The notes below the pieces were generated by a model that was given only the letters and a program-made list of their open reading frames with translations, did not search any database and was not told the origin of the DNA. A program made the translations under genes and the position numbers. From Candidatus Sulfotelmatobacter sp. (GTDB lineage Bacteria > Acidobacteriota > Terriglobia > Terriglobales > Acidobacteriaceae), in contig JASIEN010000299.1 in NCBI GenBank assembly GCA_030045935.1, forward strand, positions 1-18,755: DNA of 18,755 bases, written 5' to 3'. How positions within the stretch are numbered: position 1 is the stretch's first letter; each line of letters opens with the position of its first letter. Shown here piece after piece: positions 8,401 through 15,555 of this stretch.

Positions 8401-8553
8401 ATCGGGCCGTTACGGTTCGACTTCGGATACAATCTAAACCCGACCCGATATTTTCAAGGGATTGCATTCAATGCCTCGGGCCAAGCCACGAGCTTTGAAA
8501 GTCAGCGCCTGGCTCCCTTTAACGTTTTTTTCAGCATAGGTCAACCATTCTGA
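5449..8553 (+). CDS. bamA: Omp85/BamA-family outer-membrane assembly protein with seven POTRA domains
   Basis: This 1034-residue protein inserts beta-barrel proteins into the outer membrane. It starts at TTG with a signal peptide (about 1-22, ending AAHA). Seven POTRA-like repeats follow by eye, at about 48-115, 116-197, 198-280, 281-355, 356-443, 444-524 and 525-602. Several share endings such as DPG or NEG before the next strand. The rest (about 603-1034) is a 16-strand-type barrel. Arg871 sits in the SHRGF motif of loop 6, the equivalent of the conserved RGF/RGY of Omp85 proteins. The chain ends in Phe, as a beta-signal does. E. coli BamA has about 810 residues and five POTRA domains; TamA has three. 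The only four cysteines form two close pairs in predicted barrel loops (840/849 and 948/959). The gene heads a cluster with a SurA-like gene and tamB, sharing one base with the former. A TamA-like role is possible, so the symbol is tentative. Confidence 0.92.
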   Translation: MLRRHSSLFIYFVLLVAPAAHAGLPPYPSSGQRAQEPASALASMAEYEGRIVKSIELPGAPDSPHLLEMVPLKTGQPLERNQVRESVRVLYATGQFADIQVEAVPSGDEVILTFRTSLNFFVGAIDVEGAPSRPNRNQIVNASKFQLGELYAVENLDQALVNIRQLLQENGYFRARVTPETVSDLSTQQVNILFHIIPGEPAHIGTVKVTGHSSYSDVQIQDIARMHPGDQVTAARVTNSLHRLRKKLQKQQRVLAQVLIAEQRYRPETNAVDYTYQVDPGPAVVIYAQGFHISRSVMKKEIPVYEENALDDDLLNEGKRNLVNYLQSRGRFDAKVEVVKETGNDVLRVIYQIDPGPLHRLVLIDISGNRYFPTPMLRQRLQIRQAGVFSQGNYSDVLLKADVDNLKTLYASNGFRDAKIETKVDDNYHGSDNRLAVHIYINEGLQTLVGAFQITGNEKIPTHAFPELNTVVGQPYSEQNLATDREAILDYYFNHGFSGATLDVTAQPFSGQPNREAITYSIHEGTQFFVNRILTGGIEHTRPYIVQREIQVTAHEPLSQQDLLNTQSKLYDLGIFSQVDTAVQNPEGQDPQKNVLVQVQEAKRYTFTYDGGLEFETGLPVGTAPAGTTGISPRVGLGISRLNVGGRDQTLTFESHVGRIQQRGLIRYEIPKVFNNDQLKLFFTLFYDNSRNVSTFTSQRLEGRIDLLQQIGRFRPNRSTSITYRFDYRRVKATDFQATFSPAAFSLFSLPARVGGPGFTFISDHRDNPLESTKGQYFTLDGATALGFFGSEADFGRLLGQDSTYYGFGPGAHKFVFARSTTLGLEQAYGGTRVLPPGACTVSNLVTTCPTNITVIPLPEEFFAGGGNSHRGFGLNQAGPRDPDSGFPVGGSALFVNSEELRLPQISLPYLGQGFGFAIFHDMGNVYTAEHDMLKAALRWHQPDPAQCLQSTGVPIPSCMTYFDNSGYDYTSHAVGIGLRYKTPIGPLRFDFGYNLNPTRYFQGIAFNASGQATSFESQRLAPFNVFFSIGQPF

Positions 8554-9266
8554 TGAATCGCCGGATAAGAAACGCGATTATTCCCGCCGCTTGCGCGATC
8601 CTGGCATTCGCCTTCCCGTTCGTTCGCCGGGCAGCGGGCGATGTGATCGACCGCATCGTCGCAACCGTAAACGGCCACGTTATTTTGCAATCCGACTGGG
8701 ACGAGGCGATGTGTTACGAGGCGCTTTCCGAAAACCGGAAGCTGGCTGACTTCACTGAGGAAGAGCGACGCGCCATGCTCAATCGCCTGATTGATCAGGA
8801 GTTGCTGCGTGAGCAGATGAAGCCATCTGATTTCCCCCAGGTTAGCGACACCGAGCTTGCGGCGCGGGTTGCCGAAATCCGCAAACAGTTTCCTGGAGCG
8901 ACGAACGCTGAGAATTGGCAGGCGACCCTTCTTCGATACCATCTTACAAAAGATGACTTGCAGGCGCACATCCGGCAGCAGATCGAGCTGATGCGGTTGG
9001 TGGATGCCCGCCTGCGTCCGGCAGTCGAGATCGATCCCAAGTTGATCGAGGCCTATTATCATGAGCAGTTTGTGCCGAAGTTAAAACAGAAGGGTGCAGT
9101 CGAGGTTCCTCTGTCAGAAGTTTCAGGGCAAATTCGTGAGGTGCTCACCGAGCAGAAGGTGGGTGAGTTGCTGGTCTCATGGCTGCACACATTGCGTTCT
9201 GAAGGTCAGGTTAGTGTGCCTGGGTCGCTCGGCTCGGGCTTGAACACGGGAGTCCAATCGCCTTGA
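8553..9266 (+). CDS. SurA-like periplasmic chaperone without a parvulin domain
   Basis: This 237-residue exported protein has an N-terminal hydrophobic segment (about 8-29) that acts as a signal peptide or anchor. It is followed by the SurA N-terminal signature DRIVATVNGHVILQSDWDEA (33-52), a helical chaperone core (about 65-155) and a C-terminal helix (QIREVLTEQKVGELLVSWL, 193-211) like the one that closes the SurA core. SurA of E. coli (428 residues) carries two PPIase domains between these parts. Here the chain passes from IEAYYHEQF (165-173) almost directly to the closing helix, so there is no room for a parvulin domain. The expected role is to hold unfolded outer-membrane proteins for the Omp85 upstream, rather than proline isomerisation. 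Its ATG overlaps the Omp85 stop in TGATG, suggesting coupled translation. Confidence 0.85.
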   Translation: MNRRIRNAIIPAACAILAFAFPFVRRAAGDVIDRIVATVNGHVILQSDWDEAMCYEALSENRKLADFTEEERRAMLNRLIDQELLREQMKPSDFPQVSDTELAARVAEIRKQFPGATNAENWQATLLRYHLTKDDLQAHIRQQIELMRLVDARLRPAVEIDPKLIEAYYHEQFVPKLKQKGAVEVPLSEVSGQIREVLTEQKVGELLVSWLHTLRSEGQVSVPGSLGSGLNTGVQSP

Positions 9267-12200
9267 GCAAGCCGTCCAGCAGGCCGGGACGCTGGAAGTG
9301 GGGCAAGTACCTGCTGATCCTCGCCGCCGCATTTATCACGGCGGTGCTCGGCCTGTTCATCTACGTTCACACCGAATCGTTTCAATCGCTGGTGCGCCGG
9401 CGGCTGGTTGCGGAACTGGAACGCATTTCCGGGGGTCGCGCGGAAATCGGCAGCATTCATACCACCCCCTTTCGCTTGCAGGTGGCCGTTCGCGGAATCA
9501 CCATTCATGGCAGGGAGGCTGCCAGTGATGTGCCGTTAGCGCACGTCGAGCGCATTTCGGCGCGGCTGAAATTAAGATCTTTGTTCGGCTCGGGCTTGGC
9601 GTTTTATGACATGACGCTGGATCAGCCAAGCATCCACGTAGCCTTCTATCCAGACGGAACGACCAATATTCCGGGGACCACGGCCAGTAGCCTGACGCCG
9701 GAAAAAACCATCGAGCAGTTGTTTGCACTGTCGATTGACCATTTCCAGCTGCGGAATGGACAAATACTGTGGGATGAACAAAAGCTGCCGCTGGATTTTT
9801 CGGCGAGGGACATCGCCCTGCAGATGAATTATGCGTTTCTGCACCGGCGCTACGACGGCCGCGTTCAAGTTGGATCAGTCGATACGAAGCTGCCGGGATG
9901 CCGTCCCTTTGGGTGGATGAGCGCTGTTGAGTTCAGTCTCAGCTCGAATTCTGCCGTGATTCCGTCGCTCACCTGGAACTCGGGGCATTCACACTTTTCA
10001 GCCAGTGGCGAGATTACTGACATTCGCCACCCTCATTTCACGGGACAGTATGAGGGGCAATTTGATCTTCCTGATGCGGCGTCGATCGCCCGCAGGCGTG
10101 AGGTTCGAGCCGGCGTGATGGAGGTGAAAGGGCGCGGCGAATGGTCGCTGGAACAGTTCTCGACCGAGGGCTTACTGACGCTTAACGATCTCGGCTGGCA
10201 GGACAACGAGATTTCTTTTTCACGCGCCTCGGTCAGCAGCGGTTATTCAATCACTGACCAGGTGTTTAAGCTTTCGAAGATAGAGGGAATAATTTTCGGC
10301 GGGAGCTTCAACGGAGATGCGGAGTGGAACCAGTGGCTGGCACCAGGCCAGCATTTAACGGTCAGCATGAAGAAGATGCTAGAGACCGCGACGATTTCTG
10401 CTGCTCCGCTGGCGAGAAAATCCACCCATGTGAAGCCGAAGCGCCAGGCAATTCAAAATGCAGTTGTCGTGCTCCACGTGCGCGACGTTTCCGCCAATTC
10501 GCTCGCGGACGCGCTCAATGCACCGGCGCATCCGTTTCCCCGCTTCCATCCCGCAGGATCGGCATCAGCCAATATCGAAGCGCGCTGGAAGGGCACACCG
10601 ATCGACACGGAAATCAGCTTTGCGCTCGATTTGAATCCTCCGGCACACGCCGAAAGAGATGAAGTGCCGCTCAATGTTCACGCGCAGGGCGTTTATTACA
10701 TACCAGATTCAACCCTCAATTTGTCGCAGTTCACGGCGGAGACTCCAACCTCGCGGGTGCAGGCCTCGGGGTTATTGTCCGCGACGTCGGCAATGCACCT
10801 GTCTTTAACCACATCCAGCATTGCTGACTGGCTGCCGGTGCTCGAAGTGGTCCGAGGCCCAGAACTGATTCCCGTGAAGCTGAACGGAAGTGCGACGTTT
10901 ACCGGCAGCATGACGGGTTCGGTGTCCTCCCCACAGATTACCGGCACCCTGCAGATTGCAGACTTCGAGTTTGACCTTGGCGGAACCAAGAACAGTCGAC
11001 CGCTCGAAACCCATTGGGATTCTTTTTCGGCATCGCTGCAAGCGTCATTTCAGAATCTGATTATTCATAATGCGGACCTTAGGAGGGATAGATCCTCGGC
11101 ACAATTCGATGCCTCAGCGACCCTGCAGCACGGCCACCTGACCGGCGACAGCAATTTCACACTGCGTGCAAATATTCAGAATGCAGACGTTGCCGGATTG
11201 CAGGCGTTACTGGGTTACAAATACCCGCTTTCGGGCCGGGCAGATGGTGCGCTTCAGGGTGGTGGGACGCTGGCCAATCCGCATGCGCAAGGGCAGATTC
11301 ATCTGGTCGACGGCTCTGCCTACGGTGAAAGCATGCGCCAGTTCGATTCCGCTTTTCGCCTGGATCACGGTGAGATTGCATTTTCCAACATGCATTTGTT
11401 TCACGAAGAAGCAGTGGTTACGGGCAGTGCCAGTTACAATTTGCCTGCTCGAAGTTTCATGGTTGATCTCACAGGACACAATTTCGATCTCGCGGGTCTG
11501 CCGCAATTTCGCCTGGGTCGCTTTCCTGTAAATGGTCAGGCAGATTTTGTGGTCAAAGCGTCTGGCACAGCCGATTCTCCTGTCATCGATGCATCTGTGA
11601 ATGTGAGAAATCTCACTCTGGATAACGAACTCGCCGGCGACTTCGATCTGCAAACGAGCACTGAAGGAAACACTTTGCGCGTTACAGGAAATTCAAAATT
11701 TCAGCACGGATCATTGCAGATTGCTGGAAGCGTCGGCCTGTCTGATGGCTACCCGGCCGATCTGCATTTCCGGACCAACCAGCTTCCTGTAGACGCGCTT
11801 TGGAGAATGTATGCAGGCCGCAGCTTTGCCGGACACTCTGCAGTCGGGGGTTCATTTGAGTTGCGAGGGCCGCTGCGCGATCCGGCCCGCTGGACTTTGG
11901 CCGGCACTCTGGATGCGCTTGCACTGGAAATGCAGGGTATGAAACTGCAACAGCGAGAGCCCACAAAACTCTCCCTGACAAATGAGATTTTAAACATCGA
12001 CGGTCTCCACTTAGCGGGCGAAGGGGCCGATCTTACGGCCCATGGATCGATGCAGCTTGGTGGGGAGCGCGCTCTTGACCTGAGCGCGGATGGCGCTCTC
12101 GATATGAGAATGCTCTTAACCTTGGATCCGAACTTCACGTCTTCGGGTCAGATCCTCTTGAATGTGACCATCGGAGGGACGCTCAACGAGCCGCTGCCCC

Positions 12201-13372
12201 AGGGGCGGCTTCGTTTAGCGAATGGAGCGATTGCATACGCGGGACTGCCCAGCGGGCTCACAGAACTGAACGGATCCATCGATTTCTCGCGCGATTATCT
12301 GCACATTGATACCCTCAGCGCCCACACTGGCGGCGGTACGGTTGACCTGAGAGGTGACGCGACTTATTTCAACCAGCAGTTGAATTTCAACCTCACGGGA
12401 ACCTCGAAAGATGTCCGTTTGCGCTACCCTCCGGGAGTGAGCTCAACTGCCGACGCGGAATTGCATTGGGTGGGAACTCGCTCCGCATCCACGCTTTCGG
12501 GGGATATTCGCGTCAACAAGATGTCCATAACGCCCGGTTTCGATTTCAGTGCGTATCTCGGGCGGGGCCGCCAATTCACTACCGTTACCGGTGCGAACTC
12601 TGGTTTGAACAATGTAAAACTCGATGTGCACGTTACCACTTCGCCGGAGTTGCAGATGCGCACGGCGGTTGCGCGGCTTTCCGGCGATGCCGATCTGCGG
12701 CTGCGGGGCACGCTCGGCCGGCCGGCCGTACTGGGGCGCGTCGACATTCTCGAAGGGCAGGCCACGTTTCACGGCACCAAGTTCACGCTGGAGCGCGGCG
12801 ACATCACATTCGCCAACCCGGTGGCAATTGAACCTCAGCTGAATTTGCAGGCTTCAACCCGGGTACGCAGCTACGATCTCAACGTTACGCTCAGCGGCAC
12901 GCCGGACCGTGGGCTGAATTTGAATTATCGTTCCGAGCCGCCGCTGCCCAAGTCCGATATTATTGCGCTGCTTGCCCTGGGGCGGACCAGCGGAGGGACC
13001 GAGCAACTTCAGGAGCAGGCGGGTGGTGAGAGCACCTACGCCGCCGACCAAGCGAGCGCCCAAATCCTCAACGAAGCTCTGAGCAACAGCGTGACCAGCC
13101 GCTGGCAGAGGCTTTTCGGCGCCAGTAACATCAAAATCGACCCGCAGGGATTGACTACCGAAACCAACCCTATCAGTAACAGTCCCCAAATCACCATCGA
13201 GCAGCAGTTCGCGAATCACGTTTCGCTGACGTACTCGACCAATGTGTCCCAAAGCGCGGAGCAGATCATCCAAGGGGAGTACTATTTCAACCGCGACATT
13301 TCAGCTGTGGGCACGCGCGACCAGAATGGGGTGGTCAGCTTCGATCTGCTTGTCCGCCAGCGCAAGAAATAG
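9263..13372 (+). CDS. tamB: TamB-family translocation and assembly module protein (AsmA-like, DUF490)
   Basis: This 1369-residue envelope protein has one N-terminal membrane helix (about 15-34), a long body of repeating short beta strands typical of AsmA/TamB proteins, and the TamB C-terminal domain. Its diagnostic segment LNLNYRSEPPLPKSDIIALL lies at about 1218-1237, and the chain ends in amphipathic strands (FNRDISAVGTRDQNG). TamB proteins form a hydrophobic groove that spans the periplasm. They work with TamA or BamA in outer-membrane protein assembly and are implicated in phospholipid transport. It is somewhat longer than E. coli TamB (about 1260). The TTG start overlaps the upstream stop by four bases (TTGA, 9263-9266), with GGGAG about ten bases upstream. 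No ATG lies close by that would keep the membrane helix. No separate tamA is present, so the Omp85 protein two genes upstream is the natural partner. Confidence 0.92.
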   Translation: MSKPSSRPGRWKWGKYLLILAAAFITAVLGLFIYVHTESFQSLVRRRLVAELERISGGRAEIGSIHTTPFRLQVAVRGITIHGREAASDVPLAHVERISARLKLRSLFGSGLAFYDMTLDQPSIHVAFYPDGTTNIPGTTASSLTPEKTIEQLFALSIDHFQLRNGQILWDEQKLPLDFSARDIALQMNYAFLHRRYDGRVQVGSVDTKLPGCRPFGWMSAVEFSLSSNSAVIPSLTWNSGHSHFSASGEITDIRHPHFTGQYEGQFDLPDAASIARRREVRAGVMEVKGRGEWSLEQFSTEGLLTLNDLGWQDNEISFSRASVSSGYSITDQVFKLSKIEGIIFGGSFNGDAEWNQWLAPGQHLTVSMKKMLETATISAAPLARKSTHVKPKRQAIQNAVVVLHVRDVSANSLADALNAPAHPFPRFHPAGSASANIEARWKGTPIDTEISFALDLNPPAHAERDEVPLNVHAQGVYYIPDSTLNLSQFTAETPTSRVQASGLLSATSAMHLSLTTSSIADWLPVLEVVRGPELIPVKLNGSATFTGSMTGSVSSPQITGTLQIADFEFDLGGTKNSRPLETHWDSFSASLQASFQNLIIHNADLRRDRSSAQFDASATLQHGHLTGDSNFTLRANIQNADVAGLQALLGYKYPLSGRADGALQGGGTLANPHAQGQIHLVDGSAYGESMRQFDSAFRLDHGEIAFSNMHLFHEEAVVTGSASYNLPARSFMVDLTGHNFDLAGLPQFRLGRFPVNGQADFVVKASGTADSPVIDASVNVRNLTLDNELAGDFDLQTSTEGNTLRVTGNSKFQHGSLQIAGSVGLSDGYPADLHFRTNQLPVDALWRMYAGRSFAGHSAVGGSFELRGPLRDPARWTLAGTLDALALEMQGMKLQQREPTKLSLTNEILNIDGLHLAGEGADLTAHGSMQLGGERALDLSADGALDMRMLLTLDPNFTSSGQILLNVTIGGTLNEPLPQGRLRLANGAIAYAGLPSGLTELNGSIDFSRDYLHIDTLSAHTGGGTVDLRGDATYFNQQLNFNLTGTSKDVRLRYPPGVSSTADAELHWVGTRSASTLSGDIRVNKMSITPGFDFSAYLGRGRQFTTVTGANSGLNNVKLDVHVTTSPELQMRTAVARLSGDADLRLRGTLGRPAVLGRVDILEGQATFHGTKFTLERGDITFANPVAIEPQLNLQASTRVRSYDLNVTLSGTPDRGLNLNYRSEPPLPKSDIIALLALGRTSGGTEQLQEQAGGESTYAADQASAQILNEALSNSVTSRWQRLFGASNIKIDPQGLTTETNPISNSPQITIEQQFANHVSLTYSTNVSQSAEQIIQGEYYFNRDISAVGTRDQNGVVSFDLLVRQRKK

Positions 13373-13378
13373 CCTTTC

Positions 13379-14011
13379 ATGTTCGATCTGACAGCGGCGC
13401 GCCAGAACATGGTGGAGTCTCAACTGCGGACCCGCGGTATCGCCGACCCCCGAGTGCTCGAAGCCATGCTGCGCGTGCCTCGCGAAGAATTTGTTCCTGA
13501 AGCCTATCGCAGGCACGCCTACGAAGACAGTCCTCTCCCGATCGGCAATGGACAGACAATCTCGCAGCCTTATGTTGTCGCCGTGATGCTGGAAGCGTTG
13601 GAGTTGCGTGGCAGCGAGAAAGTGCTGGAGATTGGGACAGGCTCGGGATACGTGACGGCACTGCTGGCCGAACTCGCCGGCCCGGTGTTTTCTATTGAGC
13701 GACACGCCGTACTCGCGGAGAATGCCCGGCGGACGCTGGAGCGGTTGGGCTACAGTAATGTTCGCGTGCTTACCGGCGATGGAACGCTGGGACTGCGTGA
13801 GGCCGCGCCATTCGATGCAATTCTGGTCTCAGCCGCGGCTTTTGCGGTACCAGATGCTTTGTGGGAGCAATTGGCTGAAGGCGGACGGATGATGATTCCT
13901 GTAGGCACGCCAGACGCGCAACAGTTGCAGCTGATTCGGAAGATTGCGGGGCGGCCTGTCGTTTTAGTACGCGAGGCGGTGCGGTTTGTGCCCCTGATCT
14001 CAGGGTCCTAG
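13379..14011 (+). CDS. pcm: Protein-L-isoaspartate O-methyltransferase
   Basis: This 210-residue enzyme transfers a methyl group from S-adenosylmethionine to isoaspartyl residues formed by ageing of Asn and Asp, starting their repair. Family motifs are RVPREEFVP (32-40), the active-site loop GNGQTISQP (56-64), the SAM-binding motif VLEIGTGSGY (82-91), the acidic post-I position in SIERH (105-109), GGRMMIPVG (168-176) and the end VRFVPLI. The length is normal for the family. It begins six bases after the tamB stop with no clear Shine-Dalgarno, so it is probably translated by coupling as the last gene of the cluster. No N-terminal signal peptide is seen, so it acts in the cytoplasm, unlike the three genes before it. 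Confidence 0.95.
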   Translation: MFDLTAARQNMVESQLRTRGIADPRVLEAMLRVPREEFVPEAYRRHAYEDSPLPIGNGQTISQPYVVAVMLEALELRGSEKVLEIGTGSGYVTALLAELAGPVFSIERHAVLAENARRTLERLGYSNVRVLTGDGTLGLREAAPFDAILVSAAAFAVPDALWEQLAEGGRMMIPVGTPDAQQLQLIRKIAGRPVVLVREAVRFVPLISGS

Positions 14012-14043
14012 ACTAGCGCTGGTTGTGGCGATCACCACTTGCT

Positions 14044-15555
14044 TCAACGCAAAGAAACAGTCGATGCAGGAGCTTCCGGCGGAGTTTTGCGTACAAGCTC
14101 CTGCGCTGAGTTCTGTGAATACTGGAGGATTCGGTTGGGCGAGAGGCCAAGATAAAGTGTCGCAGCCATGCACGCCGCCAACGCCAGCCGAAGAGCGAAG
14201 GGCGGCGGAGTTGTGGGAACCCTCTTGTGCGCCTCGCGCATGTACATCATTACTATGATTCGGAGGTAGTAGTACGCACCGATGCCGCTGTTAAGCACGC
14301 CGATGATCGTGAGCCAGATCAGATTGGATTTGATCGCTGCACTGAACACATAGAACTTCGCAAAGAAGCCACCGGTCATGGGGATTCCAATCAGCGACAA
14401 CAGAAAGATTGTGAGCGTGGCGGCGAGCAGCGGCGAACTGCGGCCCAGGCCTTGATAATCTTCGAGCGAAACATAACGTTCGCCGACATTAGCGAAATGG
14501 CTGACCACCGCGAATGCGCCCAGGTTCATGGCCGCATACGAGGCAGCGTAGAACATGACGGCAGAAGTTCCCAAGGCCGGATCTGCGGCGAACGCCACAA
14601 GAATATAACCCGCATGCGCGATCGAGGAATACGCTAGCAGCCGCTTCACATTGCTCTGCACCAGAGCGCTGATGTTTCCCAGAGTCATGGAAAGCGCAGC
14701 CGAAATCCAGATGATCCAGAACAGTGCATGCACGTCGATTACGAAGACAATGCGCAGGAGAACGGCGAACGCTGCTGCTTTCGGAGCCGTCGACATCAGG
14801 CCGACAATTGGCGCTGGTGCACCTTCATAAACGTCAGGCGTCCAGATGTGGAACGGCGCCGCAGCGACCTTGAATCCCAGGCCCACGAACATGAAGGCCA
14901 CAGCCACATACGCGAGCAGGGGGATTGGTCCCGCCTGGAGAATGTGGCTGATCTGGCCGATGTTGGTGGCTCCGGTCGCGCCGAACATCAGAGCGACGCC
15001 ATAGAGAAAGAATGCCGTGGCGAATGAACCGAGCAGAAAATATTTCAGCGAAGATTCAGTGCTGGCAGCGGAGTTACGGCGGAATCCGGCGAGAATGTAA
15101 GAAGAAATCGAGGAGATTTCAAGTGCAATAAAAATCAGGACCAGTTCGACCGCTGACGACATCAGGGTCATGCCAACGGTGCCGAAAAGAATAAGCGCGT
15201 AATATTCTCCGGCGCGAATGCGCTGCACGGCCATGTATTCATAAGAGCTGAGAATGACCACCGCGGCGATGACAATGATCAGAACGTGAAAGAAGACGCT
15301 GAAGCCATCGACCTGAACCATGCTCCAGAAAGCGAGGCCAGGAGACTGCGCCATGCACCAGGTTGCTGCGAGCGCAAAGAGCGTCCCTACCAGCGCAAGC
15401 AGACCCAGAACTTTCTGGTTGTTTTCTTCATCAAGCAGCGGCTCGAGCAGCATCACTGCTAAGCCAAACAGGGACAGAACGATTTCCGGCAGGATACGCG
15501 TGTAATCGGCAGCCTGCGGCAGAGTTTGCAGGAGGGCCACGGTTGGCATCGTCAT
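14044..15555 (-). CDS. nuoN: NADH-quinone oxidoreductase subunit N
   Basis: This 503-residue membrane subunit of respiratory complex I is one of the three antiporter-like proton channels. It is hydrophobic throughout, with about 14 helices expected. Conserved charged residues are visible: Glu146 in ALEISSISSYIL, Lys171 in SLKYFLLG, Lys229 in GFKVAAAPFHIWTPDVYEGAPAP (227-249), Lys259 in TAPKAAAFA, and Lys400 in GGFFAKFYVF. The start ATG 15555 overlaps the nuoM stop by four bases (ATGA); a second ATG two codons on is also possible. It is the last gene of the visible operon. Its stop lies 32 bases from the convergent pcm stop, with no obvious terminator between. Confidence 0.96.
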   Translation of the reverse strand: MTMPTVALLQTLPQAADYTRILPEIVLSLFGLAVMLLEPLLDEENNQKVLGLLALVGTLFALAATWCMAQSPGLAFWSMVQVDGFSVFFHVLIIVIAAVVILSSYEYMAVQRIRAGEYYALILFGTVGMTLMSSAVELVLIFIALEISSISSYILAGFRRNSAASTESSLKYFLLGSFATAFFLYGVALMFGATGATNIGQISHILQAGPIPLLAYVAVAFMFVGLGFKVAAAPFHIWTPDVYEGAPAPIVGLMSTAPKAAAFAVLLRIVFVIDVHALFWIIWISAALSMTLGNISALVQSNVKRLLAYSSIAHAGYILVAFAADPALGTSAVMFYAASYAAMNLGAFAVVSHFANVGERYVSLEDYQGLGRSSPLLAATLTIFLLSLIGIPMTGGFFAKFYVFSAAIKSNLIWLTIIGVLNSGIGAYYYLRIIVMMYMREAHKRVPTTPPPFALRLALAACMAATLYLGLSPNRILQYSQNSAQELVRKTPPEAPASTVSLR

